Shown piece by piece: positions 13,000 to 26,089 of a DNA stretch of 64,000 nucleotides. Every line of letters starts with the position of its first letter. The first letter of the stretch is position 1. The notes under the pieces are model-generated. The model saw only the letters and a program-made list of their open reading frames with translations, was not told the origin of the DNA and searched no databases. Source of the DNA: Heterobilharzia americana. Taxonomy: Eukaryota > Platyhelminthes > Trematoda > Strigeidida > Schistosomatidae. Location of the stretch: positions 17,104,515 to 17,168,514 of the forward strand of contig OX104131.1 of assembly GCA_944470555.2 (NCBI GenBank), in the 5' to 3' direction. The translations under genes and the position numbers were made by a program.

Positions 13000-15190
13000 A
13001 AGAATCAAGGTTAATAGTAGAATTGGACTATTTATTTTGTTTCGGAAGTTTTATTCGTAAACGTTTAAATGCAGTGTGCTACAATGACTAATTCTAAGTT
13101 ATGCAGTAAAAAGAAGTGCGTTTATATTGCTGTTGGTTCTTTCGTGTGTGCTGTTCAACTTCACCATATTCATTCCACAAGTAAATAACATTCTTCCTTA
13201 CATCCATACAAAAAAATGTTGTATGTATAGATCTATCCTAACAGTTAAGATACACTATGGAAGAAATAAAAGATAATTCATCACACTATCATAAAGGTGT
13301 TCCATTCTATGGATTTTTATAGAACGAGGTTAGACGATAGCCATATGCCTGTGGACTGCTTGTTCTGAAGTGTGATTTGGGCAGTGAATGATATAGAATC
13401 TCAATATCTTATATATAATACTGATTTCTCTATGTTGATCATGGGAAGCTTTCTCTCCCTCCCTAAGAACTCCAGTGATCATGGATTTGTTTCGTTCTAA
13501 GAGAAACAATTTTTATTCTCACCTAATAGTTCAGTACCCTAAGTGTTATGATCGGCAAATGATGAATATCATACTTATAGGGTCTTAAAGGCTTCAACGA
13601 TCAAGTAAGTGCTTCTTTGACCGTGACACTGGGTCTCTCAAAATACATAAATTCATCTGAGGCAGACGACTAATGCAAAAAAGTAAATCAATTGCATTTT
13701 CTTACCAGTTACCTCCAACCATATAACACTAATTAAAATACATTCCAATAGTGAATTTCTAAGCTTAGTAGCCACTTTTGAAAATGATTGATAGAGCCTG
13801 ATCAACATTTAGAACTGGACAACATAAAATTAATATAATGACAATAATAATTGACGTCAGTGTGATTATTTTTGTCAGAAAACTCTGAATATATTACTGC
13901 CAGTCTTTGTTTCCACTTCCATTGGGATTTCTGTAATTAACAACCTACTTCTTAATTGTAAAAGCTCCTCATAGATGATAAGAAAAGAAGTCTGCTTTTT
14001 GTAACTTCACTCTATTAATAGTTTCAATGGAATGCAAGTAGTAGATAAATGTCACATCACCTGCTTGATTTCCATACTTCCCTTCCATTTGGATGACTTC
14101 TTTAAAAATAACCATTAAAGTATCTTAATGTATATTAGTTGAGTAGTAAATTCAGAAGAAAGAAGTTGTGGTCAATGAGAGTGATTAGGTAATAAATTAT
14201 ACAATGGTTTGTTTCTAATGTAAGTTGCCAAAGTTTTTAATTCCAGCAGTGCTGCATGGGGTGTAGGAGCGCTGAACAAGATGTTAGACGAAACGTCCTT
14301 TCCGATTGAAAGAATATAATGGTTCCTTTTGATGTTCACTGATTCAATAAAAGAAAAGACAGTTCAGGGAAGATTAATTACTTTTTGACTAGGTCATTCC
14401 CCTCACAATCGTGCTTATATGTACTTTAAACCTACTACAGTCAGCTATTGAGTGATACTTCAATCATGAACGTAGTATTCTTGGATAGAATAATAGGCAG
14501 TGTTCAGTGGTGTGTATGCGCAACGATATTAGTTCTAAATGTGTTCTAAGGTGAATCGGATAACGCCGGTAGATATCATCTCTATCTAACCAGAATGTTA
14601 TTGGCCAACCAGGGCCAACCTATCACACGACAACGACAGGCAAACCAAAAGACAAACACCACAGGATTCAAAAAGATGTAATTAATTGATTTGTTTGGTG
14701 CCCAGTGTATTTAAACAAAATTAGTTTCAATATTAATGTGATATTGTTACGGATGGTATTTTTCAAGAAATTTGAATAAAGTTACATGGGGTATGCAACA
14801 TGATTATCCCACCAAGATAGTGAAATATAACATAAGATATGTAAGTGTTCGAAAAGAAGACAAAATAAGTACTCGTGATAGAAATAACGATAAGTACACA
14901 TTCAGTAATAATACACTAGAATGTAATAGCGAGTAACCGTTAAATTTGATTACTGAATTATGAAACCGTTATGGTTATGTTATCATGAAAATGAATGGGA
15001 GAATATGCATAAACGAGAATTAACCAGGAATCTGCAGGCCTTATATGAAAACAATGTGTGAAAGATTTTTAAATGAATAGACGCGAGGATGTACTAACAG
15101 TGTGTATCTGTGTAATTAAAACTTGTTATCAATGCGATACAGAAAATATAGTCTAAATGAAAGGATAATCAAATCATGATTATTTGCACG
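13000..15190. other. Stretch without a recognised feature, possibly including an LTR
   Basis: AT-rich. It lies downstream (in minus orientation) of the gypsy pol remnant, so an LTR could be expected, but I could not define its ends. Confidence 0.35.
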
Positions 15191-15196
15191 CAACGT

Positions 15197-16440
15197 TCTG
15201 GCCAATGAACTTTTCCACTTGATCTAGTGACTCTTTTACGCTTCTTTGTAGGAGTTTCAGTTGCTGCAATTTGCCTGGGTCATATCATTGCTAGTTATTA
15301 CTGTAGGATCATCGATGAAGGCAGACTTTATCTCATCGATGCTTTGTTGAACCTTTCGATTTTGACAAATTTCACTTCGACTTCAGACTTCGTACGGACC
15401 ATCATAAACTAGTTTTAGTGGTTGCTGGAAGCCATCTTTTCTGATAAAAACATGCTTAGAGTTATTTAGTTGAGATGAAACATATGACGGTCGTTGTTGT
15501 GATCGTAGGAGTGATATTTTAAACTGGTTCATAAGTTTTTTCAGCAGTTGCATGTAGTTAGCCATATTAAATAGGACTTGGTTGTATGCAGTGAAAAATT
15601 CTCTTGGTGATCGTAAGGTTTCCCCGTAGACTAACTCTGAGACACGACAACCAGTATTTCCGTTTAAAGTGGGTATAATTCCAAGCAGTACCAAAGGGAG
15701 TTTGGTAGACCAGTTATTGTCATACAGAGAAGCAGTAGTGCTTTTTTAATTTGTCTGTGTAAGCCTTTCACTATATTAATAGAAACTGGATGGTATGCTG
15801 TCGTGCATATGCTTTTGATGCCAAACTCGTCAGTGAGTTGCTGGAATACACAACTTTCAAACTGTGCACCTCAGTCAGTAGTGACGTCTGAGGGGATACT
15901 GAAGTTGGATATCCAATGGGTCACGAGTGCTTTGCCAAATGTTTCGGCTAAAATGTCCGGTAGTGGAACAGCGACGGTCTAATGAGTAAGTCGATCTGTG
16001 CTTGTGAGGAGATAGTTGAAACCTTTGGAAGGAAGCAGTGGTCCAACTACAGCTATGTGCATAAGCTCAAATCTGGCTGTTAGAGAACGAAACTGATCAA
16101 GTGGAGTGTTGGTGCGATGATAGACTTTTACGCTTTGACATGTAAGACATTCGTGTCCACTGTCTTACATCACGACTTATAGTTGCTCACAGAAATCTCT
16201 TGTTAATCAGCTTCGTAGTGGCACTGATCCCAGAGTGCGATAAGTTAGGTTTTTTGTCAAATGTGGTGCGTCTCATTGATGCAGTATGTATACTGTTTTT
16301 GATGTCCAGTGTTTTGGAACTGACCGGTAGGAGGTACTGCATTCCTGTTGGTTTACTTGCCGATGTTACTCAGTAAATTTTGTCTACAACTTTAAGGAAA
16401 TTCATGTTGCCTAGGTGGTTCAAACAGGGATCATTCAACG
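15197..16440 (-). mobile_element. Ty3/gypsy-like LTR retrotransposon, integrase end of pol
   Basis: Read on the minus strand, with stops and frameshifts, the order is an integrase zinc-region remnant (RQWTRMSYMSKR), a catalytic core remnant and an integrase C-terminal region. The last has an open frame at 15694-15383 containing GCRVSELVYGETLRSPREFF and ending LVYDGPYEV, a GPY/F-like motif. The following bases give a basic VTRSSGKVHWP-type tail usual at the end of such pol proteins. Gag, protease and reverse transcriptase are absent. It is a decayed 3' fragment. Confidence 0.8.
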
Positions 16441-17359
16441 CTACAGACAGAGATTCTACCAAAAATCCACTTCCTCTCACAACTGGATCTTTATAGAAAT
16501 AGATAATGAATTATTGTTCATTATCTTCAAAGATTTCCTCACTTTAATACAATTATGATGAGAAAGATACCATCATTAGATTAATTTCTAATTAGAATTT
16601 CATTCGGATTTAAAACATTTCAATAAAGTTTCATACTAACAAATGAATAAATTTAGAGAAAAGTGATAATTAGGTAAAAATCGTTGTTATAAGTTGTTAA
16701 GTTATATGCTGACAATCTTTTTCAATACTCTTTCTTTCCCCCTTTAAATTACCCTAATTATAATTTTATTTATTTATTCATGTCTATATTGTTCAATGTG
16801 TTCAATTGAACAGTATGAACGCGTCAAGCTAGAAAAGACTGGGACATCTTGAATAAGATAAGGAAACGAAGTCGATAGGATGATAGATACTCTAAAATGT
16901 ATGCGAGAAAGATAATGAAAGATACATATTCACATGCAAAGAAAGATAAAGTGAATAAGTTTGATATGAACAATACTTAAAAGGAACAAAATGCAGTTTA
17001 ATTAAGAAGAAAGATTAAAAAAAAAGGAGATAGAAATGATGAACACAATGATACTTAAATTCTTATAGTTTTCAATCAGTTAAACGAGAATAAAAAGTTT
17101 TAGTCAATTAAACAAATGTAAATTCTGTAACAGTATAATCATTATTCAAGTGAATTAATTTGTTACTTAAATGAAACATTGGAATGAAGATATTATTAGA
17201 TGAAGTGAAAAGAAATTTCAGATGTTCATATAGAACTTTGAAATAACAGAAAAGATAAACAAATCTACAGTAGATTCATCTTTGTGACTTTGAATTCGAT
17301 CAGCTGGGAATAGTTTATGCACCAATATTCTATTTTCTTGTTAGACACTACCATGAGCA
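16441..17359. other. AT-rich stretch without a recognised feature
   Basis: Very AT-rich, with short A-rich runs. Nothing is recognised. Confidence 0.5.
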
Positions 17360-17840
17360 TCAAAACCACAATCAACTAGAGAAACTTAAAGGAAGTAGTC
17401 TCTTTCACCTACCTAGGCAAAGTAGCATCGTTTCAACTACAGGCGGCACAGACGAGAACGTCAAAACCAGGATCGAAAAAGCAAGACAGGCGTTCATTAA
17501 TCTGAAACCAGTGTAGAGATCTACTGCATGGCACTCTGCATAAAACGTGAAGAAGATCCGGATTTTTAACACAAATCTCAGTCAAGTTAGTGCTTCTATA
17601 TGATTCAGAGGCTTAGAGCGTTACAAAAAGCACTTCCAACAAACTACAGACATTCATCAACAACTGCCTACGCTGGCTGATTACTGAAGCTCAGATAGCC
17701 AGAAAGAATAAACAACAAGGAAGCCTGGGTGGCTGGTGACGAACCAACCAAGAACCCATCGCTCAACAAATATGTCGAAGAAAGTGGAGATGAATTGGGT
17801 ATAAACTGAGAAGACCATTCGGCGACATCATCAGTATGAG
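17360..17840 (+). mobile_element. RTE-A LINE, 3' fragment
   Basis: The plus strand matches the region after the reverse transcriptase of the copy at 28.7-31.6 kb (segments such as GGAAGTAGTCTCTTTCACCT and GAATAAACAACAAGGAAGCC). It lacks both the 5' part and the final 3' terminus. Indels break the frame. Confidence 0.8.
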
Positions 17841-18499
17841 GACCATCTCAAAGCTGAGAGCACAGAGTAGTTGTTTCATATAAGTAAAGGACTTCTTGAT
17901 AGACGGCAGTCCAGTAGCTCTAGATTTTCAGAAGTCTTTTGACTGACTTCATTTTTAATGAATATCATATAGAAGTGGATCTACAAACTTCTCCAAAGTG
18001 AACTATTAAGTAATTATAATCAGTTTAAAATCCAAGTGATTAGACAAATTAAATATCCCAAGTGACTCATACATCTAGACTCAATGCAGAAATCATCAGA
18101 TCACCAAAATATTAGGTCAGTATTCGTCAATAAACTCCATTCTTAGTTCTTGTTGCTGTAATCTACGTGCTTATTTTACCAGAGGTGATGAATACAACAG
18201 GATGTGACACAACTATTTGTTTATATATCAGCAGTAAACATATTTTATCATATTGGATAATTAATTGTCCGGAAGATTAAATAAGATCGTTTTGCAGAGT
18301 TGTAGGCTGTTTCATACCTTTTGTCACTTTTATTGATTTCCTTCTTCACATTTCACCTTCCTGACACAATCACATTTAACTCTGTCAATATTATGCGACC
18401 CATATTCAAGAAAGATATATGCAAAGGCGAGCTAATTTAGACCCTCAAAGGAAGATGTAGCAACCTAAGAGTTGTTATTCATTACAACGGTAAGGAGTA
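17841..18499. other. Stretch without a recognised feature
   Basis: A very diverged family B-like piece may start it (about 17850-17900, minus). The rest is unrecognised. Confidence 0.35.
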
Positions 18500-18519
18500 G
18501 ATATCAACAGAAACAGAAA

Positions 18520-18650
18520 AACATCCCTGGTGGGGTCATAAGTGCACACTGATGAGGAGTCTCATACTAGGACGAAACAGCTTCCAGTGCTCACAACTTT
18601 TCACCAGTTCTCCAACTGATGTCAGTCCATGATGTATGTCATGGGGATTA
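18520..18650 (+). repeat. Family B unit with hammerhead-like fold
   Basis: A box B-like remnant is followed at 18542-18590 by GTGCACACTGATGAGGAG, TCTCATACTAGGAC, GAAA and CAGCTTCCAGTGC. Stem I can form from GCAC with GTGC, and stem II from GTCTC with AGGAC. The CTGATGA string is three bases out of register with stem II compared with other copies, so the apparent perfect core is probably misleading. The family 3' flank (AACTGATGTCAGTCCATGAT) follows. Confidence 0.6.
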
Positions 18651-18660
18651 GCGTGAAGCT

Positions 18661-19390
18661 ATGACAATAACACTCGCAAACCATTCGTTGTCAACATTTC
18701 AGAGGACCTGATCAAATGAAAAATATAAGTAACTCAACCGACTGATGGATGTGATTAATTGTGTATTTTATAAAAACTATTGAATGGCTAAACATCACTT
18801 AACACCTCTAAATTACACATGGATCTGGGGGCATGAAAATAGGTTCAGTCATTTATAACTGGATGTAAAATATGAACAAAGATGAACAGATTTGTGTTAA
18901 ACTAGAAGAAGTGAACGTATTCATCAGAGATTACTAATTTATCTGAATATTATCGATTGAGTGACTTTTCTGCACCAATGTTAAAACTTGATATGACCTG
19001 TGTTCTATACAGCTGATGGTAACCTTTAACTTCGTGATATATATGACAAACGAGGTAAAGTGTAACTGCATCAGAACCCATGCATATACAGTTTACCATC
19101 TCAATGAAGACATCTACGATTCTCAGGAACAACATGATGCAAACCTGAGACATTAAAATCATCCAGAGTGATTAACATAAAAACCAATCAGTGAAAAAAT
19201 TTTCTTTTCAGTCAGTTATTTTTAACAGATATACATTTGTATTTATACCTACAATGAGAAAATATGTTCATCAGTGGTTAAAAAATCAACTCAGGATCAT
19301 CAGAAATGCATTCTAAAATGTATTGGCATATTACTTCTAGAACTGTGAAGTAGTTGTGCAATACTTTACCCAATGTTATAACTTGTAAAT
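18661..19390. other. Stretch without a recognised feature
   Basis: Nothing is recognised beyond short chance open frames. Confidence 0.45.
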
Positions 19391-19394
19391 CTCC

Positions 19395-19910
19395 GTCATT
19401 GGCTGATACCAGTGATGGTTCGCAGGTAGCAGTGACACCCAAGATTCGCCTCTCGTCCTATTTGCGACTTTTCAGCTGAATGTGCCTACTTCCCACTGAG
19501 TATTGATGTCTTCACTAGGACTCAAACTAAGTAACAATTACTTCAGACACCAAAGCGTTGTCCACTAAGGCCATTGAATCACGACGGCTACTCGCTGCGC
19601 GACTGGAATAGTATGGTTTTCTTAATGTCATAGCACGCAAGTCTCTGTCGTTTATTTGGACTAGATGAGAGACCATGTGCTGTTAGTGGCCAGTGATACG
19701 GAAGCAGTAACATCCAAAAACTGGACTATACGCGTCAAACAAGTACTGGTTATCGTAACTCAGTGGCTAAGTGGATAATGTTGCGGCGTATGAAGCGATT
19801 GGTGCTGGCTTCAAGTCCTATCGGGAACAATTTCACTCACTGAAAGGCAGGTGTATCCAGCTGACCAGTCATCAGCAGAACAAAAGGTGCGTCCTGCAAT
19901 CCAACGCTAG
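19395..19910. repeat. Head-to-head pair of family A (SM-alpha-like) tRNA/hammerhead units
   Basis: The left unit reads on the minus strand. It has a box A-like TTAGTGGACAACGC near 19570, a box B-like sequence near 19525-19513, and a hammerhead remnant at 19488-19432 (CTGAAAA, TCGCAAATAGGACGAGA). The right unit reads on the plus strand. It has box A-like CTAAGTGGATAATG near 19768, box B-like CTTCAAGTCC near 19809, and a hammerhead remnant at 19852-19905. A spacer of about 150-190 bp separates the tRNA-like ends. Both ribozyme cores are mutated. Confidence 0.65.
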
Positions 19911-19925
19911 CCACTATCCATCGTG

Positions 19926-22235
19926 AATGTCAAAAGTGGTTGAGCATCAATTTAGAAGGTAATAGAAGTGGCAAGAAAAGTGCTACAGTAATCATAAAAC
20001 TGAAATTAACAACTACAAAGTACGCAAAAGAGGACAGAATTACTGTTACTAGTCATTCATCATAAAATTAAGGAAGTTATAGCAAGATTATAATTCCACA
20101 ATAAAATGAGACATTGAAGGTACCTGGTATGACCATACGAATCGGGCTGGAACTGACGAACTGCCACGGTAACCATTCAATAGCAGGGATTCATAGGATT
20201 CATAGAAGTTCTAATATGCCAACCACTTTATATAAGATCTTGCTGAAATCCAAACAACACACCTACAGGATCAGTGCCTCGTGGAATATGGAGGTCTTCA
20301 TACCAATTAGTGAGATAAATCGGTCCATTTGACTTGGTAAAACTGACATTTCGACCTTTTGGAGTACGGATACTAACTGAACGAAGGGCAGTTACTGTAA
20401 CTTAATGATCGAGTTGACAATTCCTTGAAATTCGAAACTATAGATGATGGGGTTATGTTCACATATAGACACCACCACACTGAAGTGTAGCTGTATTCAA
20501 CTGACGAACTACGGAAAAGCCGAAGTATGAACTGAGTCCAGCAGGTAATCACTTCCAATAGAGTATCACGATCAATACACATACAAAAACTTGTATTTCA
20601 AACTTTTTAGTCAATCAACACTTAACCTGTATAAGATATCATATATTACCCTTTTAATTAATATATCTAAAAACAATTCACCTGGAAATTTTAACGGATT
20701 TAATTGTGTATATAAAAGCTTCGAAAATTCCGGTTGAACTTAAATACTGTTATCAGTATAAAGTTTTACTTTTTGTTTACTGAGAGAAAGAAAAAGTGAT
20801 ACACTATCTGCTTTGCATGTTGCCCTATTACTCTGATAAAAATTTTTCATGCTCCATTTTATGAGGAAATACACTCTTACTTTTATAGTTCAATAAATTA
20901 TTCACTTTAGATGAACAGCTAATGGTGATTACAGCCCTCTTTACATGATGGATTTATTTCTATCCTCTTCATCTACAAGCATCATGTCATGCGTATATCT
21001 TTAACGTAAAAGGCACCACATAAACAGCAATCAAGGTTAAGTTTAAGGATCTTGACCACTGAAGCATATCAATTTTACACTACATATATAATTTATGGTG
21101 CATGTTTATGCTACTTAACTTTTTTCAGTACGTAATAATTTTCAGGAAAAATATTTATCGGTTAGTGTCTAGAAGTTTAATGCATGGCATGACTTTATTT
21201 CACTTTTTGAACGTGCTGATAGAATCTATTTGCATTCGAAACTTTAGGTTCTGGCTTCAGTCTTTAACAGGAATATCAACACTGACAGATGCAATTAAAT
21301 CCAGTGAATGAATCCGAAATAGGATTAAAGGTACGTTCTGAATAACATTACTAACACCTAATCAATATATTACCAAGATTTTAATATTAATAACTGCAAG
21401 GCATCTTTATGAAGAGTTAATATGCTGTCAGAATCTGATCAACTTGGTCCCATTAAGCCATAGCAAAAATTCACAAATCATGATGACAAACGTACTTTAT
21501 ATTTATTCCATTTTAGTATAACATCATGTCTGGTATCACTAAACGCATATTTTACATTCGAGCATTATAAAATTTCAGGGTAGTATTCATCACGTGCTGA
21601 CATCATTTAAGTAATCACTAAAGAACTAGAGGCATTGATTAAAGTTGTTTCACCACAACATAGGAGTCCTCAAAAGTGCACAGCTGTAATATTCTGCTTC
21701 TGTGGAAAGTCACTAATCACTTTAACTCGTAAACGAATCTTGAGAGTTATTTTAGATGATTAATTCATACATACAATCCACCAATAAAGACGGAGATATG
21801 AATAGCATACCGATGAAATTTGCTAATACAGAAGGGAATAATGCACTTTAAAATCTTGGAGAGAATTTGAGTCACCTCAAGTTTTCAGTCAAATCGTGTA
21901 TATCTGTGCCAACAAGCACGAAATTTAACTTCACGACTTCAAATGAATATGACTGATAAAACGTTTGTCACTAAAAGACAAACGTCATATCCTTTTATAT
22001 AAAAATACCCTGGTAAATCCTGTTTTCTGAACGCTTCAAACATGTCATAAATGAAATATATTTGTAAAATCTCAGTAAGGTAGAAAAATAAATTTCCGAC
22101 TTTCCGCCACTTCATGGGGGTCGCTTCTTCAGAAAATAAAGCTTGTAGAAGTTATCGCATGTTAAAATAGTAAATAATGATAAATCAGATCACGTTGTTC
22201 ATACATGATAGTAATATGGATATTATCGTCATTAT
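19926..22235. other. Stretch without a recognised feature
   Basis: AT-rich, with short open frames of no known family. A short motif at 22096-22132 is discussed under rejected items. Confidence 0.45.
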
Positions 22236-22239
22236 TGTT

Positions 22240-23160
22240 CGTCCTTTAGGCTCCCAGTGAAACATAGAGCTTCAGTAGCATGTCGCCTTTTCACTCTCTT
22301 CTCTGCAGTCTTTTCACCCCGACTCCACGACTGCCCACAACCTTTTATTTCTTCGTCATATGATCTCCTCCATGTCACCCTTGCCTCGGATGCCCAACTC
22401 GTCGTTCCCAATTCGGCTCCCACTTAACGGCCTGGCGTCCGATGTCTCCAACTGGTATTCTGAGTGTATGCCCGATCCATCCCCACTTTCTTCTGCATAT
22501 CTGTTGGACAATGGGTTGTTGGTTGGTTCGTTCTCAGACCACAGTTTCTCCTTGCTTATTCTTATTATTCTGGCCATCTGACATTTACTATCGAGTAAGC
22601 GTAGGCGCCAGCTGTTGGTGAATGTCTGTAGTTTGTTGGAAATGCTTTTTGTAACGCGCCAAGTCTCCCAACCATTACAAAGAAGCATTGACTTGACTGA
22701 TATGAGTGTTGAAAATCCGGATCTTGCTTACTCTTTATGCTGAGTGGAGAGCAGTAGGTCTCCACACTGATTGTTTCAGATTAATGCAGCAAGGCCTGTC
22801 TTGATGTTTTTCCAATCCTGGCTTTGACATCCTCATCTGTGCCACCGCCTGTAGTTGAAACGATGTTGCCTACGTAGGTGAAAGAGACAACTTACTTTAG
22901 ATTTCTCTCGTTCATGATGATTGGTGCCTGTTGTTGTTGGTAGTGGTGTTGGTTAAGTATCTTCATCACCTCTGTCTTCTCTACGTTCACCTGAAGTCCC
23001 ATCTTCGCTGCCTCGCCTGTTTTGCCAACTTGTTAGTTTTCGCCTGTAGACCTTCCAGTTTGTGGGACATTAGACATAGATCATCATCGGCGGCAAAATC
23101 CAAATCTTCTTCTAGGATCTTTTCATGTGTCCAGCCAGTGTATGTCCATCTTCTCAGTAA
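22240..23160 (-). mobile_element. RTE-A LINE, 3' fragment
   Basis: Minus-strand translation in several frames gives WRLRLLDSKCQMARIIRISK and other parts of the region after the reverse transcriptase. It ends at the family terminus near 22240 (GAAGCTCTATGTTTCACTGG). The 5' end is truncated just after the catalytic region. Frameshifts are numerous. Confidence 0.85.
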
Positions 23161-23162
23161 TA

Positions 23163-23390
23163 TGGGTATATGAGCATAACATGGACCATTGGATTCCGAG
23201 CCATTGGTACGATGGTAACGTCCTGGCCGTGGAACCTGAAGGTCCTGGGTCTGATCCCTGGCAAGTGGGGGTCATGCGTGTGCAATGCTGGGAAGTCCTA
23301 TACTAGGACAAAACAGCTGTCCAGTGCTTCCAAATTTCCAGTGTTTCTTCAACTGATGTTAGTTCATTATGAATATCAACCTGTTATCCA
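23163..23390 (+). repeat. Family B tRNA-like/hammerhead-like unit
   Basis: A tRNA-like part (GTCCTGGGTCTGATCCCTGG, box B-like) is followed at 23281-23325 by AATGCTGGGAA, GTCCTATACTAGGAC (perfect stem II), AAAA in place of GAAA, and CAGCTGTCCAGTGC. The palindromic stem III ACAGCTGT is intact. Core changes at the CTGANGA and GAAA positions should abolish cleavage. The unit adjoins the 5' end of an RTE-A copy. Confidence 0.65.
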
Positions 23391-23519
23391 TTATGAGTTT
23401 GAGGTCAGAGTGAAGATGTGAATCTGCTGGCACATATAACTGGATTTCAATGTGTGAGAAAAACAATATGGGTGACGAATTCGGTTTGTTTGCGTTTATT
23501 GTAACGGTTATTGTGTATG

Positions 23520-25130
23520 ACGTGCTATTTTGCACACACTGTCCAAGTTGGTTGGATATTTAAACCTGTGTTTCTGTTGAGTGCATTAGGATTCAACATA
23601 ATGTGAAATGCCTCAGCTATCCATCTTTCTTTATAGTTTGAAAAACCCTTCTGAATCACTTTAATGTGTTTAATAACAATCTTGTGATTGGTAGCTTGAG
23701 TTGTAAATTCTCTAGTTCTTCAAGATCATTTGGCGGTCATTGTGTGTATGTTGTACATTCTTTAGCACGAATGAGGGTCTCACAGGATAATTCCCCAATA
23801 TAATTAGCATCACAGGCTCATTTGTAGATACAATTCGATGTCGAGGTAAAAGTAATTTTATCTTTTATATGGACTAAAGGATTCCTGAGAGTGTCGGTTG
23901 TCTTATAGATGGTTCTGATTAAATTTTTCCTTTAAAATCCTTCGTGGTTCCTTATTTATATCTTGGCGGAATGACAGAACTGCTGTGGTAATCCAGCAAT
24001 CATCATTTGATTTTCTTCTTGGATCCTTCTGTTCATGTTTTTGAATCTTTTGAATGCAATTCTTAGGGTAGCGATGGAAATGTTGGAATTCTGTTACTTT
24101 TTTACTTCCGTTTTTCTGTCGTCTTCATCACTGATGAGTTTTGTGGCCCTCCTGAATAAGTTCTAAGAAAGTGAAAGTTTGGTACTTAGTGTGTGGACTG
24201 AGTTGAAATCAAGATGATGATAATGTGTTGGTTTATGATAGATCGATAAACTCAAACTTCCATTCCCATTCGTTTAAAGCAAACAGTCTAGAAATGGCAG
24301 AGCATCACTTGCATTTTTATATTTACATGTGTATTTAATATGTACAGAATAAATATTACATTATTTAGAAAAAGTTCTGAGGGAAGGTCTTTTGAAAAAT
24401 ACAAACATACCAACTAAATATCTAAGCTACATACGTGATTCGATGGCGTTAGCTTAAATCATGGATTCAGTATTAGGAATGATGAGGTTTGCAACGATAG
24501 AGGAAACCGGAGAACCTATTGCTACTCTACGTGTTTATTTATTTAATTTTCCTTTAAACGCGAAAAGTATCCTATTTAAACAAAATTTGATTACTTTCAT
24601 GGTGAGACTAAGGTTCAAAGGAGATCTTTCTTGCAATATGTGATCATACTATATGAACTCTAAATATTTTTCAATGTGAATACTAGTACAGTGAAATAGC
24701 ATTATAATTCACTATTATTTCATTCTCTCCAATAGATAGTTCTGATATTTTTGAACTCAATTCACAAAAATCTTAACTCAGCTGATAACAGTGTTGGTGA
24801 GGTTTTAGTAATAATGTGAGGTATTTCGATAACGCATATGTTGGAGAGTTTTTAATGTATACTAACGATCTCATAGGGACATTAGGTCTATGGATTTTTG
24901 ATGATATAAATGATTTTGGATACAGAGAAAACCATAATGAGTCTTCGACGAACGGCTTCAGTTCCTTTGAAAATTGATCTATTTCCGTTTTCATATTCTT
25001 CTGCATTGATTGGCACTTTTTTGATCCAATTTCTTCATAGGGATCGGTTGAGAGATATTTACGTGTTTTACGGTGATAATTAGTTTTATTCATAATCACT
25101 GTTACATTTACTTTATCTTTCTTCATGCAT
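23520..25130 (-). mobile_element. Penelope-like element, RT to GIY-YIG region, decayed
   Basis: The minus strand begins with an open frame (25126-24773) holding a reverse-transcriptase finger region. It includes KTNYHRKTRKYL and the block FISSKIHRPNVPMRSLVYIK, then TYALSKYL, typical of Penelope-like RT. Lower down, YLVGMFVFFKRPSLRTFSK occupies the catalytic YVDD position, so the aspartates are lost. ALPFLDCLLKR follows, then KQEQKDPRRKSNDDCWITTA. A GIY-YIG-type endonuclease remnant follows, ending EAFHIMLNP, NRNTGLNI. Stops and frameshifts are spread throughout. Confidence 0.75.
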
Positions 25131-26089
25131 ATGTTTCGATGAATATCTCCTGAGAAAAGCCTATTGCGTATTCATGTATTATTAAACACTTAACCATATT
25201 ATCTCCTTAAACATATCCGACTAACAACGCTAACACATTTAGAAGTGTTATTGTATAACCACGGAAGTATTAATCCAATGAAATAGCTTATTGGAAATGA
25301 AACTTCGGTAATTTACCGGTAACCTCCGTCGAAATTTAAACATTTCACCAGTAAGTTTCACATGATATATGTCTATAAATTTTAGTAGATTTTAATATTT
25401 TGCATTCATATCAGCCTTGACATTAGTATAGATGTAAACGACCGGTTAACAGTTGATTGCAATCAAAATTAATTAAGTTTTAAACATATTTTGGCCGAAG
25501 TGGCATTAAAACTGTAAAACTGATGAACAGTTAACAGTTAATAGTGAAATGATAAGAATAGAGTCAGTTTACCATAAAACTATATGCATAAAACATTACA
25601 AGAATCTTATTACTGTTAGGTAGGCAAACAAAATTTGCACATCAAATCAATTTTCTTACAGATAACTACTAATTACATTGTTTTTAAATTGAACAGTGTT
25701 GTGAATCAAGTCTCCATTATCTTCAATTGTCTTTTCTTTGTCTACCTTGTCATATATTAATGGATTAGCAATATAGAAAGTTTTAAGGATACATAAAAGT
25801 ATGTTTGAGTTTTCGCATACGTTGCTATAGTTAGGTGAGTGTTTGCTACGAAAATTCTTATAAAATGGTGCTTCGATAATACATCTAAACAATAACACAG
25901 AAGTCAAACTGTACTACTTACAAGTGTTCTGTAATCTCAGGTTTTCAATAGTTTTCCAATTGATATCCATCTGAGATGAATGTAACCTTGAAATCAATAA
26001 GTTGGCATAAACCTCCAAATTGAATTACTGTCCAATGATTATTAGCAATCTGGTTCGAGATGAAATTTCTAAAGGTTCTAATTAGAAGT
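25131..26089. other. Stretch without a recognised feature
   Basis: AT-rich. It could include the 5' part of the adjoining Penelope-like element, but no motif is visible. Confidence 0.4.

Noticed and set aside
14269..14298. GCTGAACAAG...GACGAAACGTC resembling a hammerhead
   Set aside because: The CTGANGA box is broken (CTGAACA) and no stem II can be drawn.
18549..18577. A perfect CTGATGA...GAAA hammerhead core
   Set aside because: Relative to other family B copies the CTGATGA is displaced from stem II by three bases; the aligned core position is ATGAGGA.
22096..22132. Minus-strand CTGAAGA...GAAA-GTC string resembling a hammerhead
   Set aside because: The bases between CTGAAGA and GAAA do not pair as a stem II in register, so the fold is not supported.
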